From assembly GCF_902499075.1 (NCBI RefSeq), contig NZ_CABVPP010000024.1:29885-93884 (forward strand): a stretch of 64,000 bases of DNA, written 5' to 3'. A program made the position numbers and the translations under genes. The DNA comes from Burkholderia pseudomultivorans. GTDB lineage: Bacteria; Pseudomonadota; Gammaproteobacteria; Burkholderiales; Burkholderiaceae. Below the pieces are notes generated by a model. It worked only from the letters and a program-made list of their open reading frames with translations. It ran no database searches and was not told where the DNA came from. Positions within the stretch are counted from its first letter, which is position 1. Each line of letters opens with the position of its first letter. This document shows, in pieces, positions 36,612 to 45,692 of this stretch.

Positions 36612-37241
36612 TCAGGTCGTGCTCTTTCTGTACAGCGCGATATACCCCGCGAGCATCAACAGCAGCGATCCGCTGATCCGGTTCAGCCACTTCTCTCCGG
36701 CCGCTTTCCACACGCGCACCGAATGCACGCCCAGCAGCGCATAGCCGGTCATTCCGATGACATCGATCGTCACGATCGTCGCCGCGAGAATCGCGTACTG
36801 CGGCCCGATTGCGTGCGACCGGTCGACGAACTGCGGCAGCAGCGCGGACATGAACAGGTAGTACTTCGGGTTGCTCATCGCGACGAAAAAGCTCTTCAGG
36901 AACGCTGTCTTGCGATCGGGCGGCGGATGATCGAGCGGCTGCGCGGTTGCGGGGCCGCCGCTCGACAGCAGCATCCGCACACCTACGTACGCGAGCCACG
37001 CCGCCCCCGCCAGTTTCAGCGTGACGAACGCCGCTTCGGACGCTTCGAGCAGCACGCCGAGACCCAGGCCGACCAGCGCAACGAGCACGACGTCGGCCGT
37101 GACCGCACCGAGCATGCCGACCATCGCGTGGCGCAGCCCGTATCGCGAGCCGTTGCTCATCGCGAGCAACACCGTCGGGCCGGGTGTCGCGACGCCGACG
37201 GACAGGATCAGCGCAAAGGCAAGCAGAGCGGAGAGAGACAT
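36612..37241 (-). CDS. LysE family amino-acid exporter
   Basis: A 209-residue RhtB/LysE-type exporter with six hydrophobic segments. The family signature VGVATPGPTVLLAMSNGSRYGLRHA lies at residues 15-39, and FFVAMSNPKYYLFMSALLPQFVD in the middle. It would export an amino acid or related metabolite; the substrate cannot be told. Start ATG 37241 with a GGAG-like site. It is the last ordinary chromosomal gene before the integrated element. Confidence 0.88.
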   Translation of the reverse strand: MSLSALLAFALILSVGVATPGPTVLLAMSNGSRYGLRHAMVGMLGAVTADVVLVALVGLGLGVLLEASEAAFVTLKLAGAAWLAYVGVRMLLSSGGPATAQPLDHPPPDRKTAFLKSFFVAMSNPKYYLFMSALLPQFVDRSHAIGPQYAILAATIVTIDVIGMTGYALLGVHSVRVWKAAGEKWLNRISGSLLLMLAGYIALYRKSTT

Positions 37242-37504
37242 GCTGCGGCGCTCCTTTGGGAATGGAGTAGGAAGAGCGGACGAGAATGCCGGGCGTGTCG
37301 CCGGTCTCGCGCATATCGAACGATTGTGCCGTCGACATGATAGGGAAGCGCGATGTTGGCGGGCGAAGCGGTCGAGTTGTCGTGCGCCCGTGCCCGGCTT
37401 TGAGCGTCGGCACTCAGGCAATTAAAAGCTCACTGAAAATCGGCGACCTGGAATCACGGACGATGAAAGAATGGCCGGTCGCCGACGCCCCCTTGCGGAA
37501 ACGA

Positions 37505-37528
37505 AAATGCCCGCTTGCGCGGGCATTT
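37505..37528 (-). terminator. Original terminator of the tRNA-Ser gene, now displaced
   Basis: AAATGCCCGC and GCGGGCATTT form a 10-bp stem with a four-base loop; on the minus strand it is followed by TCGTTT. It lies just outside the left attachment core, where the 3' flank of tRNA-Ser would have been before the element inserted, so it probably once ended the tRNA transcript. Confidence 0.65.
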
Positions 37529-37534
37529 GAATTC

Positions 37535-37551
37535 TGGCGGAGAGAGGGGGA
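37535..37551. repeat. Left attachment core of the integrated element
   Basis: TGGCGGAGAGAGGGGGA, identical to the 3' terminal bases of the tRNA-Ser gene at 41095-41111. Similarity ends directly after it (actaatc versus ttcgaac), defining the crossover core and the left edge of the element. Confidence 0.9.
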
Positions 37552-37574
37552 CTAATCTGTACCGCCCACCTTTC

Positions 37575-37663
37575 CCTTAAAAATCAAGGACTTAGTATCG
37601 GTTTTAGGGTAAATTTTGCTACCAAATTCGTTACCACTGGTAGCAAAGGCAGTCTACCACACC
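37575..37663. repeat. Left subterminal repeats, likely integrase arm sites
   Basis: CCTTAAAAATCAAGGACTTA at 37575-37594 matches 19 of 20 bases of the right-end copy at 41068-41087. TTTGCTACCAAA follows at 37615-37626, with further CTACCA/TTACCA-like words and an inverted TGGTAGC up to 37663. The same TTGCTACCAAA is near the right end. Paired arm sites fit a tyrosine recombinase. Confidence 0.7.
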
Positions 37664-37674
37664 ATGAAGAGAAG

Positions 37675-37698
37675 AAAAGCCAGCAATCGCTGGCTTTT
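37675..37698 (-). terminator. Terminator of the RHH-like gene
   Basis: AAAAGCCAGC and GCTGGCTTTT pair perfectly over ten bases around a four-base loop, followed on the minus strand by CTTCTC. It lies four bases after the stop of the small gene that begins at 37938. Confidence 0.8.
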
Positions 37699-37701
37699 AC
37701 T

Positions 37702-37938
37702 TTATTGAGAAGAAGATTTTTCTTCTGGTCCTTGGGTTGAATTTTTATATTCAATCTCTTGGAGTTTTTTTAAAGTCTTCTCCGTAAAATCTCTTATCTG
37801 GTTATTTGCCATCAAAAACCTAACAATATGAGAAGGCGTTTTGTTATACGACTTGGCTAAACCTACCAAAAATTCATAGTCAGCCTTCTCCACAAAAAAA
37901 CTCTTCTTGATTAATCTTTCACCCTGCTTTGTTATCAT
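37702..37938 (-). CDS. Small RHH-like DNA-binding protein of the element
   Basis: A 78-residue basic protein: a strand-like start (RLIKKSFFVEKADYEFLVGLAK) and two helices, ending in a charged, low-complexity tail. The pattern fits a ribbon-helix-helix (CopG/Arc type) repressor, but no exact family is recognised. GAGG precedes the ATG. Upstream TATATAG-rich inverted words (about 37953-37976) could be its operator. In small plasmids such proteins control copy number or the rep gene, which may be the job here. Alternative: an accessory antitoxin without partner. Confidence 0.65.
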   Translation of the reverse strand: MITKQGERLIKKSFFVEKADYEFLVGLAKSYNKTPSHIVRFLMANNQIRDFTEKTLKKLQEIEYKNSTQGPEEKSSSQ

Positions 37939-38191
37939 TTTTGGTTTCCTCTATATAGTTGTTTATCTATATATACCCTAACAGAGAAACCTATATTGTC
38001 AACAACCCAAAAAAATACAAAGCACACACGGAAGGACTAGGTGTCCTTCCCTATGTGATTTTCCTTCCAATCTCATACCTGTATTGTGTTTGTCTAGTGT
38101 CACCTATACCATGGATTTAATCCTATCCAAATCCATACCTATACCCATAACAAAACCTATCTTACGTTTGGATTGTGTTTGCTCTTTTCTC

Positions 38192-38288
38192 AGAAACCTA
38201 GTAACGAGCAACTAATAGGAAACCATACATAGGCAACCTATCAATTTTTATAGTTGCCTTTATATAGGAAACCAAGAACAAGCAACCT
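38192..38288. repeat. Iteron-like array of seven AGGAAACC / AGGCAACC words
   Basis: Near-copies of an 8-10 bp word start at 38192, 38207, 38217, 38231, 38266 and 38281 (AGAAACCTA, AGCAACTA, AGGAAACCA, AGGCAACCTA, AGGAAACCA, AGCAACCT), and one inverted copy (AGTTGCCT) at 38252-38259. The shared core is AG-N-AACC. Such arrays bind initiator proteins at plasmid origins; here the RepL-like protein or the small RHH-like protein could bind. Confidence 0.55.
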
Positions 38289-38293
38289 TGTCG

Positions 38294-38400
38294 AAATCCC
38301 CCAAAAAAGTTCTACGATACTTTTTTTAGACATTTGCGACACCAAAAGGTGTTGCTATTCCAGTTGTCCTTTTAGGACTAACTAAATGGGGGATTTTTTG
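38294..38400. other. Strongly folded segment: origin hairpins or structured RNA
   Basis: AAATCCCCCA at 38294-38303 pairs with TGGGGGATTT at 38387-38396 and encloses two further hairpins: GCGACACC-AAAA-GGTGTTGC at 38336-38355 and AGTTGTCCT-TTT-AGGACTAACT at 38362-38383 (one bulge). On the plus strand the closing stem ends in a T-run, like a terminator. This three-way shape fits a single-strand or double-strand replication origin or a small RNA. No promoter clear enough to choose was found. Confidence 0.5.
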
Positions 38401-38652
38401 AAGTCTTTTGAAGATGTGAAATAAAGCAAGGATGAAGTTTAACCGTCCTTTGAAGCCTTGTTTTTACTGGAAGAATGAACCTCATTTTATAAGGCACACG
38501 GTGGAGTGTTGTTTATTTCCTATTTTGCCGTGTTCGATTGAGGTTCTATAAAGAGACGAGAACCCGTAGGGAAGAACCTACATTTTTCTTGAATTCCAAA
38601 CTTGGCGATTAGCCAAGTTTCTATCATTGAAAATCTATCCTTCAAAAACAAG

Positions 38653-38674
38653 AAAGCCACCCGAAGGTGGCTTT
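38653..38674 (-). terminator. Terminator of the repL-like gene
   Basis: AAAGCCACC and GGTGGCTTT form a 9-bp stem around a CGAA loop (TTCG on the transcript), followed on the minus strand by CTTGTTTTT. It lies 18 bases after the rep stop codon. Confidence 0.8.
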
Positions 38675-38692
38675 GTCTATCAAGAAGATATT

Positions 38693-39430
38693 TCATAAAT
38701 CTTCCCATTGAGAATTATTGAATGGGTACTTTTCCAATTCCTTCAATGGAACTCTATCGAGAACTTCATCATTCATTTTCTTGTAGTCCATTTCCGAAAT
38801 TTCATCTTCTGATTTTTCTTCTGGTTCACTAAACCTAAATTTCCTTTCGTTAAATCTCTTTTCTAGTTCTTCATCAGTTTCTTCTTTCTGGCTCACCTGC
38901 TTACTATCATTTTCTTTCTTCAATGTGTATTCTTCAATAAAAGTCAATCTATCCCCATTGAAAATATAGGCTATGTTTATGAAATATATGTTTGTTTTAT
39001 AAGATTTGTATATAACCCCCTTTGCTAGAAGTTCATTTATACAACTGAAATAGGTCGTTCTTGAAACCTTAGCCATTAAAGGCCATTGAGAAACATTTAC
39101 GGAATAGTCATCATAAGACATATAAATCTGGTCTTTACCAACTTCCTCAGACAATGACATTAGAATGTACTGAAACAGTATCTTTGTTGAGTTCTTCAAT
39201 TCAGAGAGTACAGGTAAAGAATGAATGTAGATTTTTATAAATTTATCTCTATCAACGACCTTTTTAGAAACGAAATCCAAAGCAATTGACTTCATTTCTT
39301 CTGAATTGTGGCTGTACACAGAAAAATCGGTACCAGAGCCTTGATTAAAAATAGGCTTGGCTCCTTTTTTAGTGTTTACCATTGCTTGGGCAATGCTTGG
39401 ATTTTCTTTGTATTTATTATTGTTATCCAT
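38693..39430 (-). CDS. RepL-like plasmid replication initiator
   Basis: A 245-residue protein. Residues about 60-170 (KFIKIYIHSLPVLSELKNS, MSYDDYSVNVSQWPLMAKVSRTTYFSCINELLAKGVIYKSYKTNIYFIN, IFNGDRLTFIEEYTL) match the layout of the RepL winged-helix initiators of small, mostly Firmicute plasmids: a helix-turn-helix that ends in a KGVI-type strand and a GDR-x-TFI tail. The C-terminal 70 residues are highly charged and probably disordered. GAGGAA precedes the ATG and a good TTGACA promoter lies upstream. A RepL-type initiator in a GC-rich beta-proteobacterium is unexpected. Confidence 0.7.
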   Translation of the reverse strand: MDNNNKYKENPSIAQAMVNTKKGAKPIFNQGSGTDFSVYSHNSEEMKSIALDFVSKKVVDRDKFIKIYIHSLPVLSELKNSTKILFQYILMSLSEEVGKDQIYMSYDDYSVNVSQWPLMAKVSRTTYFSCINELLAKGVIYKSYKTNIYFINIAYIFNGDRLTFIEEYTLKKENDSKQVSQKEETDEELEKRFNERKFRFSEPEEKSEDEISEMDYKKMNDEVLDRVPLKELEKYPFNNSQWEDL

Positions 39431-39454
39431 ATAAATTCCTCGACTAATAATTCA

Positions 39455-39482
39455 AATATACAGTTCAAAATTGAATTGTCAA
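39455..39482 (-). promoter_or_regulatory. repL promoter with palindromic operator
   Basis: On the minus strand TTGACA (39482-39477) and TATATT (39460-39455) are 16 bases apart. The spacer contains the palindrome TTCAA-TT-TTGAA. Further GTTCAA words and AGTTCAATATATAGAACTT lie upstream at about 39535-39555, which fits a tightly self-controlled rep gene. Confidence 0.75.
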
Positions 39483-39662
39483 GTTGAATTATTAGTACGA
39501 GATATTGAACTGGTGGTTCGTAGTTTCGTACTTTAAGTTCTATATATTGAACTCAGAGATGAGTATTTATAAGGGTTTGAGAGTATATATAAGAAGTAAG
39601 ACTTAATAAGTGGAGTAGGTCGAAGATAGATTTTCAAGAAGAGAAATTTTCAATAGACAAAG

Positions 39663-39708
39663 AAAAATCGCCTAGCCGTTTGAACGGCATTAGGCGATTT
39701 TATTTTTT
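39663..39708 (-). terminator. Terminator of the integrase gene
   Basis: AAAATCGCCTA and TAGGCGATTTT pair around an inner GCCGTT/AACGGC hairpin, making one long stem; on the minus strand it ends in a T-run. It lies about 55 bases after the integrase stop. Confidence 0.8.
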
Positions 39709-39762
39709 CGAAAGAACATTCGTTCTTTTGCGAGTCAAGCTCGCTTCCCTACGGGGCAACAT

Positions 39763-41016
39763 TCAAAACTTGGTTTTTATCAATCCCGAGATCATCATCA
39801 ATTTTTGATTTGCTGGTTGAATAATTTCAGCCAGTTGGTCTACCGAGAATTTTTTAGAGTATGTAGCCACATTCACATTGTCAATTTCGTGTCCGAAAAA
39901 TTGACAACGTGGCTCAAACGGTACATTTTCTTTCAAGAACAAATCATTGGTAAATTTCCGTAGTGAATGAAAAACCAACTTCTCACGAGTTATCATCAAT
40001 TCTTCGAGCAGTCGTTTAAATTTCTTCCCTACGGCATTTCCAGAACCCTTACCTAACCGAGTTGGGTACTTAAAAATCTGTTCTTTGTCTTTAATGAAAT
40101 CACCAAAACCAATCTCAAACAATTTCTGGCTTATAGGAATATCTCGAACACCAGCCAGAGTTTTCGATTCTCGAATCCGTATGAAATTTACACCTCGTTC
40201 ACTTACCAGAATTTGATTGGAATTCAATGAAGTGATTTCACTAATACGGCAACCAGTAAACAGACCCAACATGAGCGACCAATAGAAATCTGGGTCTGTT
40301 TCCTTCTCTTTCAAGAAATTTTCAGACTGGTAGATTTTTTCAATTTCTTGCTCTTCAAAAATTCCATATCCTGATTTGGCTTTGTCTGTTTTACTCATTA
40401 TTGTACGACCCGTGGCTGGATTGTCATTGAAGTAATAGCCTTGTTTGATTGCGAAATAAAACAAGGTTCTTAAAGTAGCAATCTTGTTGTCTATTGTTCT
40501 AGGACTATTTGATTTTGCTATGAATTCTTGATATCGAGTAATGTCAGAGATACCAACATCACCAATAATAGGATTGTCAAGGAACTTGGCAATCTCTTTT
40601 GCTGTATTTTTATAAGCGAGAACAGTAGACGGCTTTAATTGTTTCTTCAATTGGAAGAATTTATCTACCAAATCATCGAATTTAAGCCCACTTTTTGGGG
40701 TGTTTTTAGCCGTTTCTTTGGTTTGAGCTACTACCCCACCAGCCCCAGCCTTTCGGAGTGCTGTAAGGGCTGTAAGAGCTTCCATAAGCCGTTTATGATC
40801 TTCTGGATCATCAGCTCGTGCTATGCCACGAGCTTCATCAAGTTCGTACTTACGGATTTTATTATCGGACATAGCAATGAGCTTGATTAAGGACAGAGCC
40901 TTAATCATAGCTTCTTGCTTATTGGAAGTCTGTAGAGACCGTTTGAACTGGCGACCACTTACACGAGTGTGTATGTACCACGTGGTGCCACGGAGATAGA
41001 CTGGCAGGTTGAGCAT
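39763..41016 (-). CDS. int: Tyrosine site-specific integrase
   Basis: A complete 417-residue phage-type integrase. N-terminal arm-binding-like part (LRGTTWYIHTRVSGRQFKRSLQT), a core-binding domain around residues 110-195, and a catalytic domain with Arg257 (GCRISEI), Lys285, His350 and Arg353 (HSLRKF), His376 (FGHEIDNV) and nucleophile Tyr386 (ATYSKKF), all present. It would recombine the tRNA-Ser 3' end with the element. Its start lies about 80 bases from the tRNA end and it reads in the same direction, so read-through from the tRNA promoter may express it. Its AT-rich codons differ strongly from the flanks. Confidence 0.93.
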   Translation of the reverse strand: MLNLPVYLRGTTWYIHTRVSGRQFKRSLQTSNKQEAMIKALSLIKLIAMSDNKIRKYELDEARGIARADDPEDHKRLMEALTALTALRKAGAGGVVAQTKETAKNTPKSGLKFDDLVDKFFQLKKQLKPSTVLAYKNTAKEIAKFLDNPIIGDVGISDITRYQEFIAKSNSPRTIDNKIATLRTLFYFAIKQGYYFNDNPATGRTIMSKTDKAKSGYGIFEEQEIEKIYQSENFLKEKETDPDFYWSLMLGLFTGCRISEITSLNSNQILVSERGVNFIRIRESKTLAGVRDIPISQKLFEIGFGDFIKDKEQIFKYPTRLGKGSGNAVGKKFKRLLEELMITREKLVFHSLRKFTNDLFLKENVPFEPRCQFFGHEIDNVNVATYSKKFSVDQLAEIIQPANQKLMMISGLIKTKF

Positions 41017-41019
41017 ACT

Positions 41020-41087
41020 TTGCTACCAAAGTTGCTACCAGTCCTCGACGCCAATTCTTGATTTTTTCCTTAAAAATCAAGAACTTA
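41020..41087. repeat. Right subterminal repeats and 12-bp hairpin
   Basis: TTGCTACCAAA at 41020-41030 and TTGCTACCA at 41032-41040 mirror the left-end words. TTCTTGATTTTT (41055-41066) and AAAAATCAAGAA (41072-41083) make a perfect 12-bp stem with a five-base loop; its right half is part of the 20-bp repeat shared with the left end. It could serve as integrase arm site and, because tRNA transcription runs into it, as a substitute terminator. Confidence 0.7.
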
Positions 41088-41094
41088 CTAAATT

Positions 41095-41185
41095 TGGCGG
41101 AGAGAGGGGGATTCGAACCCCCGATAGGCGATTAACCTATACACGCTTTCCAGGCGTGCGACTTAAACCACTCATCCATCTCTCC
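41095..41185 (-). tRNA. tRNA-Ser (anticodon GGA)
   Basis: On the minus strand the gene starts GGAGAGATGGATGAG and ends GTTCGAATCCCCCTCTCTCC-GCCA, with CCA encoded. The anticodon loop is CTGGAAA (GGA). A long variable arm (GTATAGGTTAATCGCCTA) is as expected for serine. The acceptor stem pairs GGAGAGA with TCTCTCC. The 3' part is the attachment site of the integrated element, which leaves the tRNA intact. Confidence 0.97.
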
Positions 41186-41242
41186 GGGAAGAGCGAGAGT
41201 ATAGCAAACTCTGGCGGCACTCCGCCACTCCCTCGATGCACC

Positions 41243-43258
41243 TCACGGATGCCGGATGTAATCCACCAGCGCCCTCGTGTACTCGTCCGGCCGCCGGTCG
41301 CACAAACTGACCGCGATCGCCACCGCAAACCCGGCCGGCACGCCGAACACGCCCGAGCTGATCGGCTCGATCCCGAACCACGTCGGTCCTGCGAAGCCGG
41401 TCAGCTGCGTGAAGTACGGATAGGTCGACACGATGTAATACACGCAGACCGCCAGCCCCGTCACCATCCCTGCGATCGCGCCGCGCGTCGTCGTGCGCTT
41501 CCAGAACACGCCGAGCACCAGCACCGGAAAAAAGCTCGATGCCGCAAGCGAGAACGCCGCGCCGACCAGGAACAGGATCTTCCCCGTGTTCAGCGACGCG
41601 ACGTACGATGCGAACAGCGCGACGCCGAGCAACAGCACCTTCGAGATCGTCACGCGCCGCTGGCTCGTCGCGTCGGGCGCGACCATGCAGTAGTAGACAT
41701 CGTGCGACAGCGCGTTCGCGATCGTCAGCAACAGCCCGTCCGCGGTCGACAACGCGGCCGCGAGCGCACCGGCCGCGACCAGCCCCGATATCACGTACGG
41801 CAGCCCCGCGATCTCGGGTGCCGCGAGCACGACCATGTCCGGCTGCATCTGGATCTCCGACCAGCGCACGATGCCGTCGCGAATCTCGTCGACCACGCTG
41901 ATCAGGTCCGGCTCGAAGTGATGCCACTGCGTGACCCACGCCGGCAGTTCCGCAAACGGCCTCCCGACGAGGTTCGCGAGGATCTCGTACTTGATCATCA
42001 CCGCGAGCACCGGCACGCTCAGATAGAACAGCGCGATGAAGAACAGCGTCCAGCCGACCGAGCGGCGCGCCGATGCGACCGAGGTCGTCGTGTTGTAGCG
42101 CGTCAGGATGTGCGGCAGGCTCGCGGTGCCGAGCGACAGGCACAGCAGCAGCGCGAGGAAATTGCGCTCGCGCGGCTTGCGCTCGGCATCGCTGACGGCC
42201 GGAAACGGCTCGTGCATCGGCACCGGCGGCTCGGCCCGCGCGAGCAGGTCGTCGCGCATCTGCGTCCATACCACGCGCGCCGCCGCCGGGTCGCGCGGGA
42301 ACTCGGCAAGCTCGCGCTCGCGCTGGCTGATCTCGCGCAGCGGCCCGTTGTGGCGCCGCAGGTCGGCGAGCTGGTCGACGAGTTGACGACGCACTTCGCC
42401 GTACGATGCCGGCAGCCGGTCGAGCTGCGTCTGGATGAACGCGGCCCGCCGACGGTACACGTCACGCACCTGCTGTTCCTCGGCCGCGTCGCGCACCTGC
42501 GCCTCCCGCGCCGCGACGCGCTCCATCAGCTTGCCGTAGTTGAACTGCGGCACGGGCCCGAGCCCGCTCTTCATCGCGATCAGCGACACCGGTATCAGGA
42601 TCGCGCTGATCAGGATGATGTACTGCGCGACCTGCGTCCACGTGACCGCGCGCATCCCGCCGAGAAACGAACAGACGAGGATGCCCGCGAGCCCGCAGAA
42701 GATGCCGATCGCGAAATCGACGCCGATGAAGCGCGTCGCGATCAGCCCGATCCCCTGGATCTGCGCGACCAGATAGACGAACGAGCACAGGATCGCCGCG
42801 CCGGCCGCGAGCGCGCGCACCGCGGTGCTCGAAAAACGCGTGCCGAGAAAATCGGGAATCGTGTAGCGCGCGAGCTTGCGCACGTACGGCGCGAGCAGGA
42901 ACGCGACGAGACAGAAGCCGCCGGTCCAGCCCATCACGTAGGCGAGCGCGTCGTAGCCGGTTGCATAGAGCGAGCCGGCCAGCCCGATGAACGACGCGGC
43001 CGACAACCAGTCGGCCGCCGTCGCCATGCCGTTGAACGCGGACGGCACGCGCCGCCCGGCCACGTAGTACTCGACGAGATCGGAGGTGCGCGACAGCAGC
43101 CCGATCACCGCATAGACGGCGATCGGCACGAACAGGAACACGTAGCCGACCCATACGCCGGAGCCGGCCGCGCGCTCGATCCGCCACAGCAGCAGCACGA
43201 ACCCGAGGAAGCCGAGCGTGTAGAGCGCATACGCGCGTATCAGTCGATGCGTGAGCAT
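41243..43258 (-). CDS. Sodium:solute symporter, VC_2705 subfamily (ActP-like)
   Basis: A 671-residue sodium/solute symporter with about 13 membrane segments; GMATAADWLSAASFIGLAG and FLGTRFSS are characteristic. A hydrophilic insert of about 110 residues, rich in arginine and glutamate (around residues 230-345), separates two blocks of helices, as in the VC_2705 subfamily. The small partner gene is directly upstream and acs lies beyond, so uptake of acetate or a similar short acid is the best inference. Start ATG 43258, three bases after the partner stop. Confidence 0.88.
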   Translation of the reverse strand: MLTHRLIRAYALYTLGFLGFVLLLWRIERAAGSGVWVGYVFLFVPIAVYAVIGLLSRTSDLVEYYVAGRRVPSAFNGMATAADWLSAASFIGLAGSLYATGYDALAYVMGWTGGFCLVAFLLAPYVRKLARYTIPDFLGTRFSSTAVRALAAGAAILCSFVYLVAQIQGIGLIATRFIGVDFAIGIFCGLAGILVCSFLGGMRAVTWTQVAQYIILISAILIPVSLIAMKSGLGPVPQFNYGKLMERVAAREAQVRDAAEEQQVRDVYRRRAAFIQTQLDRLPASYGEVRRQLVDQLADLRRHNGPLREISQRERELAEFPRDPAAARVVWTQMRDDLLARAEPPVPMHEPFPAVSDAERKPRERNFLALLLCLSLGTASLPHILTRYNTTTSVASARRSVGWTLFFIALFYLSVPVLAVMIKYEILANLVGRPFAELPAWVTQWHHFEPDLISVVDEIRDGIVRWSEIQMQPDMVVLAAPEIAGLPYVISGLVAAGALAAALSTADGLLLTIANALSHDVYYCMVAPDATSQRRVTISKVLLLGVALFASYVASLNTGKILFLVGAAFSLAASSFFPVLVLGVFWKRTTTRGAIAGMVTGLAVCVYYIVSTYPYFTQLTGFAGPTWFGIEPISSGVFGVPAGFAVAIAVSLCDRRPDEYTRALVDYIRHP

Positions 43259-43261
43259 GAA

Positions 43262-43624
43262 TCAGCGTCCGTCGTGCGCATTTCGCGCATCGCGCGTACT
43301 GTCTGCGCGCGCCGCATGCTCGTCGTATGCACGGCGCAACGCGCGGTCGGCGCGCTGCATCAGCCCGATGTAGACGGCGATCAGCACGAGATAGACGAGA
43401 ATCGCGCCCTGCGCGCCGACGTAGAACGGCAGGCTGAAGCCAGCGAAATGCACGCCCGCGAGCGCGGGCGCGAAGAACGGCACGACAAACGACACCGCGA
43501 AGCCGATCGCCATCAGCACCACGATCAGCACGACGTTGAAACGCCAGTAGCGCGCATGTGCGCGCGCGAGCGGCTCGGGAACGGGCGGCGGCGCGACAGG
43601 CGCCGGGCGGGACGGAACGGTCAT
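43262..43624 (-). CDS. DUF4212 small symporter subunit
   Basis: A 120-residue protein with two hydrophobic helices (VVLIVVLMAIGFAVSFVVPFFA and FYVGAQGAILVYLVLIAVYIGL). This is the small subunit usually encoded with the VC_2705-type symporter (DUF4212/YjcH-like). The ATG at 43624 is chosen; the upstream open frame lies over the acs terminator and 3' end and is a shadow. It is co-transcribed with the large subunit. Confidence 0.85.
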   Translation of the reverse strand: MTVPSRPAPVAPPPVPEPLARAHARYWRFNVVLIVVLMAIGFAVSFVVPFFAPALAGVHFAGFSLPFYVGAQGAILVYLVLIAVYIGLMQRADRALRRAYDEHAARADSTRDARNAHDGR

Positions 43625-43641
43625 GCCGTTATGTAACAAAA

Positions 43642-43680
43642 AGCCCCTGCGCGGGCAATCGGGAATGCCGCGCAGGGGCT
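43642..43680 (-). terminator. Terminator of acs
   Basis: AGCCCCTGCGCGG and CCGCGCAGGGGCT form a 13-bp stem; on the minus strand it is followed by TTTTTG. It lies 30 bases after the acs stop and ends just before the DUF4212 start, so the symporter genes may be partly expressed by read-through. Confidence 0.85.
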
Positions 43681-43709
43681 CATGCGCGCGATGCGCATGC
43701 CGGACGCGA

Positions 43710-45692
<1,983 letters not shown>

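Larger units (their letters stand above)
37939..38652. other. Noncoding region of the element, candidate replication origin
   Basis: More than 700 bases of AT-rich DNA between two minus-strand genes. It holds the promoter of the small gene (TTGACA and TATATA words near 37960-38000 on the minus strand), a GGAAGGAC/GTCCTTCC hairpin near 38028-38050, a CCTATA-rich stretch (38098-38165), the iteron-like array (38192-38288) and a folded segment (38294-38400). A 62-residue open frame at 38520-38708 overlaps the repL terminator and has no protein character. The density of repeats argues for an origin. Confidence 0.6.
37535..41111. mobile_element. AT-rich integrated plasmid-like element in tRNA-Ser(GGA)
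   Basis: The 17-base sequence TGGCGGAGAGAGGGGGA is at 37535-37551 and again at 41095-41111, where it is the 3' end of tRNA-Ser. Between the copies the base composition drops sharply to AT-rich DNA unlike the flanks. Contents, all on the minus strand: integrase (39763-41016), RepL-like initiator (38693-39430) and an RHH-like protein (37702-37938), each with its own terminator, plus about 0.7 kb noncoding DNA with repeats. No capsid, conjugation, resistance or toxin gene is seen. The unit length is 3,560 bp. It looks like a minimal integrative plasmid or a satellite needing a helper. Confidence 0.9.

Noticed and set aside
37505-37551. Second tRNA-Ser gene at the left end of the element
   Set aside because: Only the 17-base 3' piece is present; no cloverleaf can be built.
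38192-38288. CRISPR array
   Set aside because: The repeated words are only 8-10 bp, irregularly spaced and partly inverted; no spacers or cas genes.
38294-38400. Retron msr-msd region
   Set aside because: The folded segment looks similar in outline, but there is no reverse transcriptase gene in the element.
38520-38708. 62-residue open frame in the element
   Set aside because: It covers the repL terminator hairpin, has no ribosome site and ends inside noncoding repeats.
41009-43636. 875-residue open frame on the plus strand containing GGERGIRTPDRRL
   Set aside because: This is the well-known false translation of the tRNA-Ser 3' end joined to the antisense of the symporter gene; it has no protein character.
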